From: Muribaculaceae bacterium
Lineage (GTDB): Bacteria > Bacteroidota > Bacteroidia > Bacteroidales > Muribaculaceae
Direction: 5' to 3'
NCBI GenBank assembly: GCA_022509085.1
Contig: JAFLTW010000001.1
Location: 1-64,000 of the forward strand
Length of the DNA stretch: 64,000 bases
Positions 28,656-41,280 of this stretch are shown here, one piece after another. The notes under the pieces are model-generated. The model did no database searches. It saw only the letters and a program-made list of their open reading frames with translations, and was not told where the DNA came from. Numbering within the stretch: the stretch's first letter is position 1; every line of letters begins with the position of its first letter. A program made the position numbers and the translations under genes.

Positions 28656-29203
28656 TCAGGTTCGTAGCCTTCGTAGTAGTAGGATTGGTCGATACCATGG
28701 AAGATGACGTCGCGATTATCCGTTTCGGAGGTCAAAGCTGATTCTAACAAAACCCTCAACTCCAAATCATTGATAGGGGAACGCTCCATGGCTTGCATGT
28801 AAGCATCACGAGTTATCTTCTGCCAGTCAATCACTTTGCCTAACGCTTTTCGAAGCATCATGTCAAACCATATTCGGGTAACACGACCATTCCCTTCCAT
28901 GAAAGGATGGGCAATGTTCATCTCAACATATTTGGATATGATTTCCTCAAATGTAGTTTCCGGCATCTTTTCTATTGCGTCAAGGGCCGGGACAAGATAT
29001 AGCGAGTTGGCAAAGCGAAATCCTCCTTTTGATATATTGAGTTTTCTGATTTCTCCGGCAAAAGGGTAGAGTCCATCGAAAAGAGCGTGATGGATTTCTT
29101 GAAGTCCCTTGGTTGTTCCAACTTCAATATCATAAACTCGCCCGGAGGCAAAAAGCTCCTTTGCCTTTTCTATACTGAGTTTGTCTATTTCGTGCCGACT
29201 CAT
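28652..29203 (-). CDS. Fic/DOC family protein (predicted AMPylase-type)
   Basis: HPFMEGNGR Fic motif; [24 protein letters not shown]. Confidence 0.93.
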   Translation of the reverse strand: MSRHEIDKLSIEKAKELFASGRVYDIEVGTTKGLQEIHHALFDGLYPFAGEIRKLNISKGGFRFANSLYLVPALDAIEKMPETTFEEIISKYVEMNIAHPFMEGNGRVTRIWFDMMLRKALGKVIDWQKITRDAYMQAMERSPINDLELRVLLESALTSETDNRDVIFHGIDQSYYYEGYEPE

Positions 29204-29252
29204 CCGATATCTTTTCGATTAAATTCTGCTTTTGGCAAAAACATAGACTTTC

Positions 29253-29474
29253 TTATGCTACTTTGCCTGTTTCAATCTCATTTTTGAGAAATTGGAAGAT
29301 ATATACTGGACCTTCGAAATAGAGACCGCATTCAGGATCATTGAGACGTTCGTAGGTTTGAGATGAATACAATTCATCAAACGCCCGCTTCATATCCCAT
29401 CCGTATTCTTCCATAAGAAGCAAAACGAGATCTGCAGACAAACACTCAATTTGAAATCTAATATCTTTATTCAT
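29253..29474 (-). CDS. DUF3791-like small protein
   Basis: 73 aa, immediately upstream of fic and resembling the family pattern. Confidence 0.6.
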   Translation of the reverse strand: MNKDIRFQIECLSADLVLLLMEEYGWDMKRAFDELYSSQTYERLNDPECGLYFEGPVYIFQFLKNEIETGKVA

Positions 29475-29523
29475 ACCTTCCTCAACAGTTTAATGGCTTT
29501 TTCAGTTCCGTTGTATTATTTAA

Positions 29524-29751
29524 TCATTTTATCTTACCTCCATTATTAGCACAAAGTGTTTGTAAATCTTCTATGGCATTCTCTATTGAAAGAGTATGTT
29601 CTGCATCATAGCAATCGATAAGGAAATCAACGCCATGATATCGTTTTAAGTATTTATAAGCCTCTATATTGGTAAGCTTGAAATGCTCCCCAAAAGCACT
29701 GATACAAGTAGCCAAATACTCGATCCTGTTAAAAAGGTCCCTCTTATCCAT
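29524..29751 (-). CDS. DUF3791-like small protein
   Basis: 75 aa, overlaps the upstream MNT gene by 8 nt. Confidence 0.6.
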   Translation of the reverse strand: MDKRDLFNRIEYLATCISAFGEHFKLTNIEAYKYLKRYHGVDFLIDCYDAEHTLSIENAIEDLQTLCANNGGKIK

Positions 29752-30046
29752 AAATTAATTGTTTGGTCTCTTCCAACTCTTCTATAAAATAGGGATTTTT
29801 GAGATTGTCTTCATCCACTAAATCAATCCTCCTCCCCATCAAATCCTCTAAATCTAAATATAGATTTAGAAAATTTTCTCCGGCGACTAGTGGGTCTTCC
29901 TCGGGATAGAAAGTGGCAGAGAAGTCTACGTCGCTTTTTTCATTGAAGCGAGGGGTAAGGATAGAACCAAAAACGCACAGAGTCTTGACCCCATACTTTC
30001 GGCAAAGGGCATAAATCTGCTCCAGGTTATCGGTAATTAAATGCAT
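29744..30046 (-). CDS. MNT-domain nucleotidyltransferase (MntA-like antitoxin family)
   Basis: FGSILTPRFNEKSDVDFSATF (GSx10DxD) plus third acidic RRIDLVDED. Confidence 0.9.
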   Translation of the reverse strand: MHLITDNLEQIYALCRKYGVKTLCVFGSILTPRFNEKSDVDFSATFYPEEDPLVAGENFLNLYLDLEDLMGRRIDLVDEDNLKNPYFIEELEETKQLIYG

Positions 30047-30128
30047 ATCGAAGAATACTCGAGTTAAATATTAAATACAAAAATAAATATTTTCTTTAAA
30101 ATATTGCCCCAAAATGACAGAAATTTCT

Positions 30129-30136
30129 TAATTTTG
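30129..30136 (+). promoter_or_regulatory. Promoter -7 box TAATTTTG
   Basis: TAnnTTTG perfect match; -33 box only weakly matched (ATTG at 30103-30106). Confidence 0.55.
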
Positions 30137-30141
30137 CATTT

Positions 30142-30420
30142 GAATCGTAGGTGAAGGACTAAAATCCGGAGATTGCAGAGGCAACAGACGATTCTAAAAT
30201 TTTAAGAAAGGTGTTATTGAAATTTTATCTTTAATCATCAAACTTGGCGGTTTGTAATCCTACAAAGATAAAGTTGGCAATAGCACTACATCAGATGCTT
30301 TGTGCTGAACACTATGCTCAGTATAGCATACCGGTGTGGGGCTATTGTTTTATCCGTAGGAGAGGCACGCCAAGGCCTGATGATTGGATAAAACAGAGAT
30401 ACTTTCCCTACACCTTTTTT
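30142..30420 (+). ncRNA. Candidate structured ncRNA, about 280 nt, with its own terminator
   Basis: Consecutive stems: GAATCGT/ACGATTC enclosing GGA/TCC and TTGC/GCAA hairpins; TTTATCTTT/AAAGATAAA enclosing CAAAC/GTTTG; AGCAC/GTGCT; TATGCT/AGCATA; GTTTTATCC/GGATAAAAC nested in GGTGTGGGG/CCCTACACC followed by TTTTTT. Confidence 0.6.
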
Positions 30421-30471
30421 ATTTCAAAACTTGAAGTTTCGATGAGGGATAAGAAACACTTAATATTTTTT

Positions 30472-30792
30472 ATGGAAAATTCTTGTATGAATTCCGAACA
30501 AGTTTTCTCACCGCAGGGTAATCCGTTCCCGAATCAACAGATTATTATCAATCAATCTGAAAAGAGAGGAAATGGGTTAGGGACAACGGGATTTGTTCTC
30601 GCTCTTTTGGGACTCGTGTTTTGTTGGGTGCCCGTATTAAATTGGATTTTATGGATTCTTGGATTGGTGTTTTCGGCAATAGGAGTTTTTAGAGCTCCAA
30701 GAGGTTTAGCCATCACAGGTTTGGTCCTTTCTTTTATCGGTGTCATATTACTGATAGCATTTGCCGCTGCATTCGTTGCGGCATTTGCATAA
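30472..30792 (+). CDS. DUF4190-like small membrane protein
   Basis: GLGTTGFVLALLGLVFCWVPVLNWILWILGLVFSAIGV...GLAITGLVLSFIGVI; ATG at 30472 preferred over the TTG at 30244. Confidence 0.8.
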   Translation: MENSCMNSEQVFSPQGNPFPNQQIIINQSEKRGNGLGTTGFVLALLGLVFCWVPVLNWILWILGLVFSAIGVFRAPRGLAITGLVLSFIGVILLIAFAAAFVAAFA

Positions 30793-30813
30793 AATTAATA
30801 AACTTCATAGATT

Positions 30814-31389
30814 ATGAAACAATTAATGCTTTTATCCTTGGTGTGCTTATTCCTTTTCTCTGCCTGCGTGAATTCTGAGAGAAAAGTTGACACTTCAGAT
30901 ACATGTAGTAATAAGAAAGAAAAGGTTGAGGAAAGTAAGGGCAAACTAGAGAAGGATAAAACTACCTGGAGGTACTCAGAGGTAGAAGATGAAATGAGTG
31001 ATAAGCCGATTTATTTTGCTTACATTGAGTCTCTAAATAAAGTGGATTTTGAATTTCCGTACGAAGGTGGGAGCAAGTTAATATTTGTCATTAGAGAAAG
31101 TCCTGAATACGGGCACGATATGTATATTAAGATTTCGAAAGGACAATTTAATACGAATTTTGATGGTGAAAAAATCCAAATGCGATTTGATGATGAAGAA
31201 GCATTTACTGTTAAATGCTTGGAGTCAAACGATATGAGCGGAGACCAACTGTATCTGAGGTCTAGCGATTTTGATAAAATTCTGAAGTTAATTTTAAATT
31301 CGAAAACAATGAAAATTAAAGCAGATTTTTTTGGGGAGGGTTCGAAAACCTTCAAATTCAATATTGAGGGGCTAGAATGGAAACATTAG
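30814..31389 (+). CDS. Hypothetical lipoprotein
   Basis: MKQLMLLSLVCLFLFSACVNSE signal/lipobox. Confidence 0.75.
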   Translation: MKQLMLLSLVCLFLFSACVNSERKVDTSDTCSNKKEKVEESKGKLEKDKTTWRYSEVEDEMSDKPIYFAYIESLNKVDFEFPYEGGSKLIFVIRESPEYGHDMYIKISKGQFNTNFDGEKIQMRFDDEEAFTVKCLESNDMSGDQLYLRSSDFDKILKLILNSKTMKIKADFFGEGSKTFKFNIEGLEWKH

Positions 31390-31427
31390 CAAACACATAA
31401 GAAAAACCAATGAAAACATAAAAATTT

Positions 31428-31464
31428 GCCTTCTGAAAATCATCCGATTCTCAGAAGGCTCTCT
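31428..31464 (+). terminator. Rho-independent terminator
   Basis: gccttctga/tcagaaggc 9-bp stem, then tctctttt. Confidence 0.75.
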
Positions 31465-31492
31465 TTTCGGTGGGTGAGCTAAAGTGAATTAC

Positions 31493-31570
31493 TTAGTGAC
31501 GACCAACCCAGATGCAACCAAGGACAAAGACCCCTAATCCCATAATTAATGCAACTGTCTTCCTATTCAT
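31493..31570 (-). CDS. Candidate 25-aa single-TM small protein
   Basis: Manual translation MNRKTVALIMGLGVFVLGCIWVGRH*. Confidence 0.4.
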   Translation of the reverse strand: MNRKTVALIMGLGVFVLGCIWVGRH

Positions 31571-31626
31571 CTATCAATAAATTAGTTGCTATGTTTCATT
31601 AAGTTCCTCAATAAAATATTCGTATT

Positions 31627-33201
31627 TCATTCCATTACTTGAATCTTGGTGTCGTCCACACGTCTCTTTTCCGTATTGAAATTCATACCGATAAGAAAGA
31701 TCTTTCTTTTGTTATTTTGATATTTCAAATAATATTCCTTTTCATTTATCTGAATAAGGGCCTTTTCGGCAGAAGAATTTATTTTGAACTCGATAATATA
31801 GGTGAAATCTGGAGTCACGATGCTCATATCGATTCTTCCGTCACTGGTTCTGTCTTCCGCTATCACATTAATATTCCTTGAAACGAGCAGTCGCGAGATA
31901 ATATAGATCATGTACTGAAAATGACGCTCCGACTCTACCTTTGGAATCAAATCATATTCTATTCCTGCTGTAATTGCTTTCAAGGTTTCTACAAAAGCAT
32001 TGCAATCCCCCATCAGAAGATATGATTTGAGTTCGTTGATGAGGGATTCAGAATCTAAATCCTTATTGCTGCTGAAAGAGGGCAGAAGGTATTCAAGAAA
32101 GGCATGTTCTACTTCCCGGTTAGGGTAATCCAGAATATACTCCTCAGTGGTTTCGTCGTATGACTTTATGGTAAGATAACCGGTATGATACAGTAGTGCT
32201 ATCGGATCTTCATACTGATTGTCTATTCTTGAAATTCTCCGTTCTGATACTCTTGTTCCCGGAATTCTTTCTATGTTGTATTTTTTAGATAAAAGAGCAT
32301 TTGCGAGCAATGCAGGAGTGCCGGATTGAGACCAATAAGAGCCTATTTTCTGCGAATATAATGCCTTTACCAAAGAATAGGGGTTGTAAATATCCGGACA
32401 GTCTTCATTAAAATGATAACCGTCATAATTCTCTTTTAAGAGCAATACAGCGCCATTGAAATCCGTTTTGTTCCTTTTCGCGAAATCTTCTATACCTTCG
32501 TAAAATGTTTCAGTCAGTTCCTTCTCCGTAATACCACAGACTGCGCCGAAACGAAAATCAAACGAAATATCAGTGATGTTGTTCAGCCCGGAGAAGACAC
32601 TCATCTGACCGAATTTAGTTACACCCGTCAGGAACACTAATTTAAGAAACTCATCAGATGATTTTAATACAGAATAAAAGCCCCTTAAAATATCTCGGTT
32701 AATTTTCATCAATTCCGGATTATCCAGAAGATCTACTACGGGTTTCTCATATTCATCAACCAACACTACCACTTGCCTCCCCGAGACGTGATATGCTTTT
32801 TTTATAAGCCTTGAAAGGCGGCTTTCGATATTCTTCCTGTTACCAGACAATTCCACCCCATATTTGACCTCGTAATCTTCAAGCACTTCATCTAGACGTT
32901 CGTAAATAGATTCCTCACTGCGATAATTCTTGGGTCCCAAATCTATATGGATTACGGGATATTCTTCCCAATTCCAATCGTAAGATGTAATATTCAATCC
33001 TTCAAATAACGCCCTTTCACCACGAAAGAAATATTCCATCGTGGAAAGGAAAAGGCTCTTCCCGAATCTTCTCGGGCGTCCTAAAAAGTAGAATTTACCG
33101 TTTTCTATTAGCGTCTTGATATACGCGGTTTTGTCGATATAATAATATCTATCCTGTCGGATACCCTTGAAGTCAGACAGGCCTAAGGGGTACTTAAGCA
33201 T
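31627..33201 (-). CDS. AAA-ATPase-like protein with C-terminal PD-(D/E)XK nuclease domain
   Basis: LPLGLSDFKGIR-type start YPLGLSDFKGIRQDRYYYIDKTAYI, FLGRPRRFGKSLFLSTMEYFF, VVLVDEYEKPVVD, C-terminal GRIDMSIVTPDFTYIIEFKI. Confidence 0.92.
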   Translation of the reverse strand: MLKYPLGLSDFKGIRQDRYYYIDKTAYIKTLIENGKFYFLGRPRRFGKSLFLSTMEYFFRGERALFEGLNITSYDWNWEEYPVIHIDLGPKNYRSEESIYERLDEVLEDYEVKYGVELSGNRKNIESRLSRLIKKAYHVSGRQVVVLVDEYEKPVVDLLDNPELMKINRDILRGFYSVLKSSDEFLKLVFLTGVTKFGQMSVFSGLNNITDISFDFRFGAVCGITEKELTETFYEGIEDFAKRNKTDFNGAVLLLKENYDGYHFNEDCPDIYNPYSLVKALYSQKIGSYWSQSGTPALLANALLSKKYNIERIPGTRVSERRISRIDNQYEDPIALLYHTGYLTIKSYDETTEEYILDYPNREVEHAFLEYLLPSFSSNKDLDSESLINELKSYLLMGDCNAFVETLKAITAGIEYDLIPKVESERHFQYMIYIISRLLVSRNINVIAEDRTSDGRIDMSIVTPDFTYIIEFKINSSAEKALIQINEKEYYLKYQNNKRKIFLIGMNFNTEKRRVDDTKIQVME

Positions 33202-33325
33202 TAAGAAAAAATAAATATTAGGGGGATAAAAGAGGAAAAGAGGAGTAAAAAAATTGTGTCGTAATGTCATAATAATATGAGCATTACGACACAAATGATA
33301 GCAATATTCTAAATCAGAAGTTAGA

Positions 33326-36043
<2,718 letters not shown>

Positions 36044-36157
36044 TTTGAGGTTTGTTATTGAAATATATTTTAGTGTTTTAAACAGTACGTGTTAAGCAAC
36101 CGCAAAATTAATAAAATCTTGGGTTATATGCAAGTTTTGAGGCCGTTACTTACAGCC

Positions 36158-36835
36158 TTACTTAAAGCGGAACCAGTAGCCAGCGTTGATGGCGATATAC
36201 ATCATGTTGCTGGCACGGAAAATATCCTGCCTTTTTGAGGAGAAAATATTGCCGAGCCCGAAATAATAACGGGCCTCGAGAGTCACCGAGTTGCGCGGAT
36301 TGATGCTGTATTCACACCCCAGTCCGGCCGAGATGCCGTAGTCTATCTTCTGCACAACTTTCTCCGTGAGCTGGTTGTTGCGCCGATTGTTGAGCGGAAA
36401 CCCCGGAGTATTGATGATGTCGTAGGGGTCAAAGTTGGCCGTCACGCTCTCTCCGAGGCGGAAGGCAATCTGCGGACCGGCATTCAGGAAAAACTTAAAC
36501 CGGTTGCCGAAATAAATATGGGCAAACACCGGAATATCGATATAATCAAGATCACGGCGATAATTGAATGGTTTACCTTCGAAATTCTCGCTCCAGCCCC
36601 TACGGACATAGTTGACTTCCGCTATAAGACCGAAATATTTCTCCTCCACATATCTGATGCCAACTCCCAGCATCGGGTTTACCGGCCATCCCTGCTTTAC
36701 GGAGGGTGTGAAAAACACCCTTGAGAGGTCGATGCCGCCATGGGCACCTACGCTCACCCGAGAGTCGTAGTGGGTTTGCGAGAACGCCTGCGAGAAGCAG
36801 AAAAGGAGAGTGAAAATTACGAGAATGCGTTTCAT
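36158..36835 (-). CDS. PorT-like outer-membrane beta-barrel protein
   Basis: Signal peptide MKRILVIFTLLFCFSQAFSQ; GLIAEVNYVRRGW, YIDIPVFAHIYF. Confidence 0.75.
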   Translation of the reverse strand: MKRILVIFTLLFCFSQAFSQTHYDSRVSVGAHGGIDLSRVFFTPSVKQGWPVNPMLGVGIRYVEEKYFGLIAEVNYVRRGWSENFEGKPFNYRRDLDYIDIPVFAHIYFGNRFKFFLNAGPQIAFRLGESVTANFDPYDIINTPGFPLNNRRNNQLTEKVVQKIDYGISAGLGCEYSINPRNSVTLEARYYFGLGNIFSSKRQDIFRASNMMYIAINAGYWFRFK

Positions 36836-36845
36836 CTCCCCGAAA

Positions 36846-38012
36846 TCAATATAGAAGGTCTTTTTGCATGAAGCCCCATGGTGTGAAATGAAGTATGTAG
36901 GCTCCATTATTATAGTAACCTCCATTGCCGCTCTTTCTCATGTCGAAGAACGACTGCAGAAGGTTACGGGTTTGCCAATTTATCTCATTTCCCTTACGCT
37001 CATCCACAAGCCGGGGAAGAAAATATTGAGCCACATCGTAGCCCATCACGGCAAAAACGGGGAAAGAACGGATAGGGGAATGACCATACTTGCCGTTATA
37101 GTCGGAGATAAACCGTTTGCCGGCAGCCGAGGTGGGTTCGAAATAAATTTTGGATGGTATGAAGACATCCATATTGGCGATATGGTTCGAGAGGTCGTTG
37201 AGGGAAATCCAACTCGGCCTTCCTATCACCCTGACGTCAGCAGTGGGAGTTTCGCCTATTAGGCGGAGTGTCTCGTTGAGCGCTGCCTTCACGTCGTCGT
37301 TGGAGGGGGAGACGGGATAGATGAGATAGCTGATATTGTCGTCGAGAGAGAATCTTCCGAGATCTTCCGGTGAAATCATCATCAGGTATTCCTCCGGCCA
37401 TGCCAGAATCAGTTCGCGGGTCAGCGTGTCGGAAGGGTCAAGGTCTCCTACTACCAGAAGCACATTTTCCGGATAACGCTGGAGAAAATAGTTTGCCGAA
37501 CTCGTGTTGAAATAAAGGGAGGGCGTAAGCAGCTGGTATACGTTGTTATTATAAAGATACTCGTCGCCCTTGGCATCAAACACATTGAAAAGCTTGTTGC
37601 CATGAGAGCGAGTGTAGTTAAGGAGAGGAAGAGGGCATTCTTTGTCGCTCGTGGAGAAGATAACATGGGGGTCGAAATTGTCAAGCTCGTAATGAAGCGA
37701 GTCTTCGGGAATCTCCCCGTTGATAAGTTTTAGAGATACCGAATTGGCAGGCAGTCCGCTTTGCTGCATCCCCAGAAGCAGACCGCGGGTGAACTCCATG
37801 TCTTTCTTCCCGTAGATATCCGACATCACTACCGCAGCACGAAGGATATCGTCGGTCTCCGCATATGAACTATAATAGTCTAAAGAATCGGGAGCAAGCA
37901 GCGTGGCCTCCTCTTCAACCACCATCTCGTATTCACCCTGCGCTTTAGCTCCTGAGTAGGCAAAGGCTAAGGCAGCGACAGCAACAAAACCTAAAATCTT
38001 TTTGAAATTCAT
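36846..38012 (-). CDS. Secreted periplasmic-binding-protein-like protein
   Basis: Signal peptide; AAVVMSDIYGKKDMEFTRGLLLGMQQSGLPANSV; type-1 periplasmic-binding-like architecture. Confidence 0.6.
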   Translation of the reverse strand: MNFKKILGFVAVAALAFAYSGAKAQGEYEMVVEEEATLLAPDSLDYYSSYAETDDILRAAVVMSDIYGKKDMEFTRGLLLGMQQSGLPANSVSLKLINGEIPEDSLHYELDNFDPHVIFSTSDKECPLPLLNYTRSHGNKLFNVFDAKGDEYLYNNNVYQLLTPSLYFNTSSANYFLQRYPENVLLVVGDLDPSDTLTRELILAWPEEYLMMISPEDLGRFSLDDNISYLIYPVSPSNDDVKAALNETLRLIGETPTADVRVIGRPSWISLNDLSNHIANMDVFIPSKIYFEPTSAAGKRFISDYNGKYGHSPIRSFPVFAVMGYDVAQYFLPRLVDERKGNEINWQTRNLLQSFFDMRKSGNGGYYNNGAYILHFTPWGFMQKDLLY

Positions 38013-38018
38013 ATCGAA

Positions 38019-38876
38019 TTAATTTACCAGCACCCTGCAACCTACAATAACAGCAAAAATCACATAAGGCACAACGAAAAGCAGGGAATCGATGCGGTCG
38101 AGAATTCCACCGTGGCCCGGAATCAGCGTGCCGAAATCCTTAATGCCGATTGAGCGCTTCAGCATAGACTCGAAGAGGTCGCCGATAGTGGCGAATACAG
38201 AGACGCAAATGCCGATATAGATCCAGCCCACCACGGAGCCCAGGAACGGCTCCATGCGGAGGTCGAAGCAGTAATAATAGATGAATGCCGCTCCGACATT
38301 AAAGAGAAGTCCGCCCCAGAAACCTTCCCATGATTTTTTGGGGGAAAGACGGGGAAACATCTTATGGCGTCCGCAGGTGCAGCCTACCAGATAGGCACCC
38401 GTATCGTTGATCCATATCATAGCGATGGCGCATACCACAAACCAAGGGTTGGGGAAAAAGCCTGCAGCCACAACAAAAAGAGCCAGAGGCACCCCAAGAT
38501 AGAACTGCTCGAGAGCAAATATTCCGATTGACTTGAGCGGTTTCTGCTGGTTGATGAAAACCTGCACCACAAACCTTATGAAAATCATGAACACCCAGAG
38601 TACAAAACCATAGTGGGCATGCTCAAGATTTACCACAGGCATACAGAACACCAGGCAAATAAGAGCCACGGCATCGATTGCCCAGGTGACCACCCAGTTG
38701 GTAGGATTGTCTTTCCTTACCGTGTTGTTCTCAAGTTCGTAGGCACCAAGAGCCGCGAAAACTCCGGCCAGAATGGCGGCGGCAATTGGACCTATCACAA
38801 TGGCTCCTATAATCAGACCAATGTAGACCGCTCCGCTGAGGCTTCTTATTAAAAGATTCTTCTTCTCTAACGCCAT
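38019..38876 (-). CDS. cdsA: Phosphatidate cytidylyltransferase
   Basis: WINDTGAYLVGCTCGRHKMFPRLSPKKSWEGFWGG...KDFGTLIPGHGGILDRIDS. Confidence 0.97.
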   Translation of the reverse strand: MALEKKNLLIRSLSGAVYIGLIIGAIVIGPIAAAILAGVFAALGAYELENNTVRKDNPTNWVVTWAIDAVALICLVFCMPVVNLEHAHYGFVLWVFMIFIRFVVQVFINQQKPLKSIGIFALEQFYLGVPLALFVVAAGFFPNPWFVVCAIAMIWINDTGAYLVGCTCGRHKMFPRLSPKKSWEGFWGGLLFNVGAAFIYYYCFDLRMEPFLGSVVGWIYIGICVSVFATIGDLFESMLKRSIGIKDFGTLIPGHGGILDRIDSLLFVVPYVIFAVIVGCRVLVN

Positions 38877-38884
38877 GTCTCCTG

Positions 38885-40873
38885 TCAGTTTTGTTCGGCA
38901 TCTTTTCCTTTACCGGAGAAGGGGGGAGGCGTGCCGGCTTCCTTACGGTTGAGCTCCATGATCTCGTCGGTGCGCGACTTCCACTTACGAGGCCCGAGGA
39001 TGGCCTGGACGTCATCGTGATAGATTACCTCACGTTCCACGAGGAGGTCGCGGATGCGGTTGTGTTCGGATGCATATTTGCGCAGGATTTCCTTTGCACG
39101 CTCATATTGCTCGTTGACGATACGCATCACTTCCTCATCAATAATCCTGGCGGTGTCTTCAGAGAAAGGCTTGGTAAAGCCGTATTCCTGACCGGTGGAG
39201 TCGTTGTAATTGAGGTTTGGCAACTTGTTGCTCATACCGTACATAATCACAAGAGAGCGGGCAATCTTGGTGCACTTCTCCAGGTCGTCGCTCGCACCTG
39301 TGCCAACCTGTCCGAGGAAAACCTCTTCAGCAGCACGCCCTGCCAACAGGCCGCACATCGTGTCGAGAAGAGCCTGGGTAGGAATTATCTGACGGGCCTC
39401 GGGGGCATACCATGCCGCTCCGAGTGCGCGGCCACGGGGCACAATTGTCACCTTGACAAGAGGATTTCCATACTGAGTCATCCAGGTGATGGTGGCATGG
39501 CCGGCCTCATGTGTGGCAATGGAGAATTTCTCGTCGTCGGTGATTACACGCGAGCGTTTCTCAAGGCCGCCGACTATCCTGTCGATCGCTCCCATAAAGT
39601 CGCTCCATTCCACAGTCTGCTTATTGTTTCGGGCTGCGATGAGTGCCGCCTCATTGCATACATTTGCGATGTCGGCACCCGAGAAACCCTGCGTTTGGCG
39701 CGCCAGCTGCTCAACATCCAGATTGGCGTCAACTTTAAGATTGCGCATATGCACGTGGAAAATCTCGATACGGTCTGTGAGTTCCGGAAGGTCAACATAA
39801 ATCTGGCGGTCGAAACGTCCCGGACGCAGCAGAGCCTTGTCGAGCATGTCAGCACGGTTGGTGGCAGCAAGCACAATCACACCGTTGTTGGTGCCGAAAC
39901 CGTCCATTTCTGTCAGCATCTGGTTGAGCGTGTTTTCGCGCTCGTCGTTAGAGCCCATATTGGGGTTCTTGCCGCGGGCACGACCCACAGCGTCTATCTC
40001 GTCTATGAATACGATACAGGGAGCCTTGTCTTTCGCCTGCTTGAAGAGGTCGCGTACACGTGCTGCACCGACACCCACAAACATCTCCACAAAGTCGGAA
40101 CCCGACATGGACAGGAAGGGAACATTAGCCTCGCCGGCCACGGCCTTGGCCAGGAGTGTTTTACCCGTGCCCGGAGGACCCACGAGAAGCGCTCCTTTGG
40201 GAATCTTGGCCCCGAGTTCGGTGTAGCGTTGGGGGTTTTTCAGGAACTCCACTATCTCCTCAATCTCTACCTTTGCCTCAGCAAGACCGGCAACGTCTTT
40301 AAACGTCACGTTGGTCTTGTTGTTCTTGTCGAAAAGAGTGGCTTTAGACTTTCCTACACTGAAGATACCCCCGCCTCCGCCGTTCTGGCCTGACATACGG
40401 CGCGACATAAATACCCAGAACAGTATGAGCAGAATAAACGGACCGAAATACCAGAACATCTTGGCAAGGTCGCTCCCTTCCTCATATTCTATTGTGATGG
40501 GTTTCAGATTGTTGGCTCCAAGCAGTGCATTCCAGCCCTCAATCTTCTCAGCCACGATATCAGGGGAGGGGATAATCGACTTCACCTTGATGTCGCCCTG
40601 GATGCCCTCCGTGTTGATATCGATGGCCTTGCGACCCTTATCGTTGAGTATACCCTCGGCGGTCTGGTTTTGTTTGTCTACGATAATCGTAGTGATACAC
40701 CCGTCTTGAGCCAGCTGTTCAAACTTGGTCCAGTTTACCTGTTCGGTGTGGGTGCCGTCTTGGAAATAATAAAGGGCAAAGAGGGACAGAATTATCAATG
40801 CGTACATCCAATACATATTGAACATCGGACGTCTTCCCTGATTGCCGGGTCGGTTGTTATTACGTGGAGGCAT
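38885..40873 (-). CDS. ftsH: ATP-dependent zinc metalloprotease FtsH
   Basis: [48 protein letters not shown]. Confidence 0.98.
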   Translation of the reverse strand: MPPRNNNRPGNQGRRPMFNMYWMYALIILSLFALYYFQDGTHTEQVNWTKFEQLAQDGCITTIIVDKQNQTAEGILNDKGRKAIDINTEGIQGDIKVKSIIPSPDIVAEKIEGWNALLGANNLKPITIEYEEGSDLAKMFWYFGPFILLILFWVFMSRRMSGQNGGGGGIFSVGKSKATLFDKNNKTNVTFKDVAGLAEAKVEIEEIVEFLKNPQRYTELGAKIPKGALLVGPPGTGKTLLAKAVAGEANVPFLSMSGSDFVEMFVGVGAARVRDLFKQAKDKAPCIVFIDEIDAVGRARGKNPNMGSNDERENTLNQMLTEMDGFGTNNGVIVLAATNRADMLDKALLRPGRFDRQIYVDLPELTDRIEIFHVHMRNLKVDANLDVEQLARQTQGFSGADIANVCNEAALIAARNNKQTVEWSDFMGAIDRIVGGLEKRSRVITDDEKFSIATHEAGHATITWMTQYGNPLVKVTIVPRGRALGAAWYAPEARQIIPTQALLDTMCGLLAGRAAEEVFLGQVGTGASDDLEKCTKIARSLVIMYGMSNKLPNLNYNDSTGQEYGFTKPFSEDTARIIDEEVMRIVNEQYERAKEILRKYASEHNRIRDLLVEREVIYHDDVQAILGPRKWKSRTDEIMELNRKEAGTPPPFSGKGKDAEQN

Positions 40874-40923
40874 TCTTAAAATGTCTTAACTTGGTGTTCT
40901 TGTTTCGGTTTAAATTTTCTATC

Positions 40924-41280
40924 TCAGTCAAGGTCAGGAATCTGGTTTACCTCACCGTCGCTCCAGAGGTCTTCGAGATTATAGAACTCACGGAACTCGG
41001 GAGTGAAGACGTGAACCATCACCTCACCGAAATCCACGATGATCCACTGGCCGTTGCGGATGCCGTTGACCGAGTCGGGTTTTCTGCCGTTGATCTCGCG
41101 GGCCTTATCTATAATGCTGTCGGTGATAGCTGTGGTTTGCGTCGGGGTTTTCCCCTGGCAGATAATGAATTCCGATGCCGGAGCCGTGGCAATCCTGGAA
41201 AGGTCTATATGGCAAATCGAAGTGCCCTTCTTATCCTGAATTGCCTCTATTACGGTGGTTGAAAGTTTATTGGTTTTCAA
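40924..41280 (-). CDS. rsfS: Ribosome silencing factor
   Basis: AIQDKKGTSICHIDLS...FIICQGKTPTQTTAITDSI...WIIVDFGEVMVHVFTPEFREFYNLEDLW. Confidence 0.96.
   Translation of the reverse strand: MKTNKLSTTVIEAIQDKKGTSICHIDLSRIATAPASEFIICQGKTPTQTTAITDSIIDKAREINGRKPDSVNGIRNGQWIIVDFGEVMVHVFTPEFREFYNLEDLWSDGEVNQIPDLD

Noticed and set aside
30244-30471. N-terminal extension of the DUF4190 ORF from a TTG start
   Set aside because: The translated extension has no protein-like features and overlaps strong RNA stems plus a terminator; ATG at 30472 fits better.
38891-40393. 500-aa plus-strand ORF antisense to ftsH
   Set aside because: No recognisable domain; it mirrors a highly conserved FtsH reading frame and is a codon-bias artefact.
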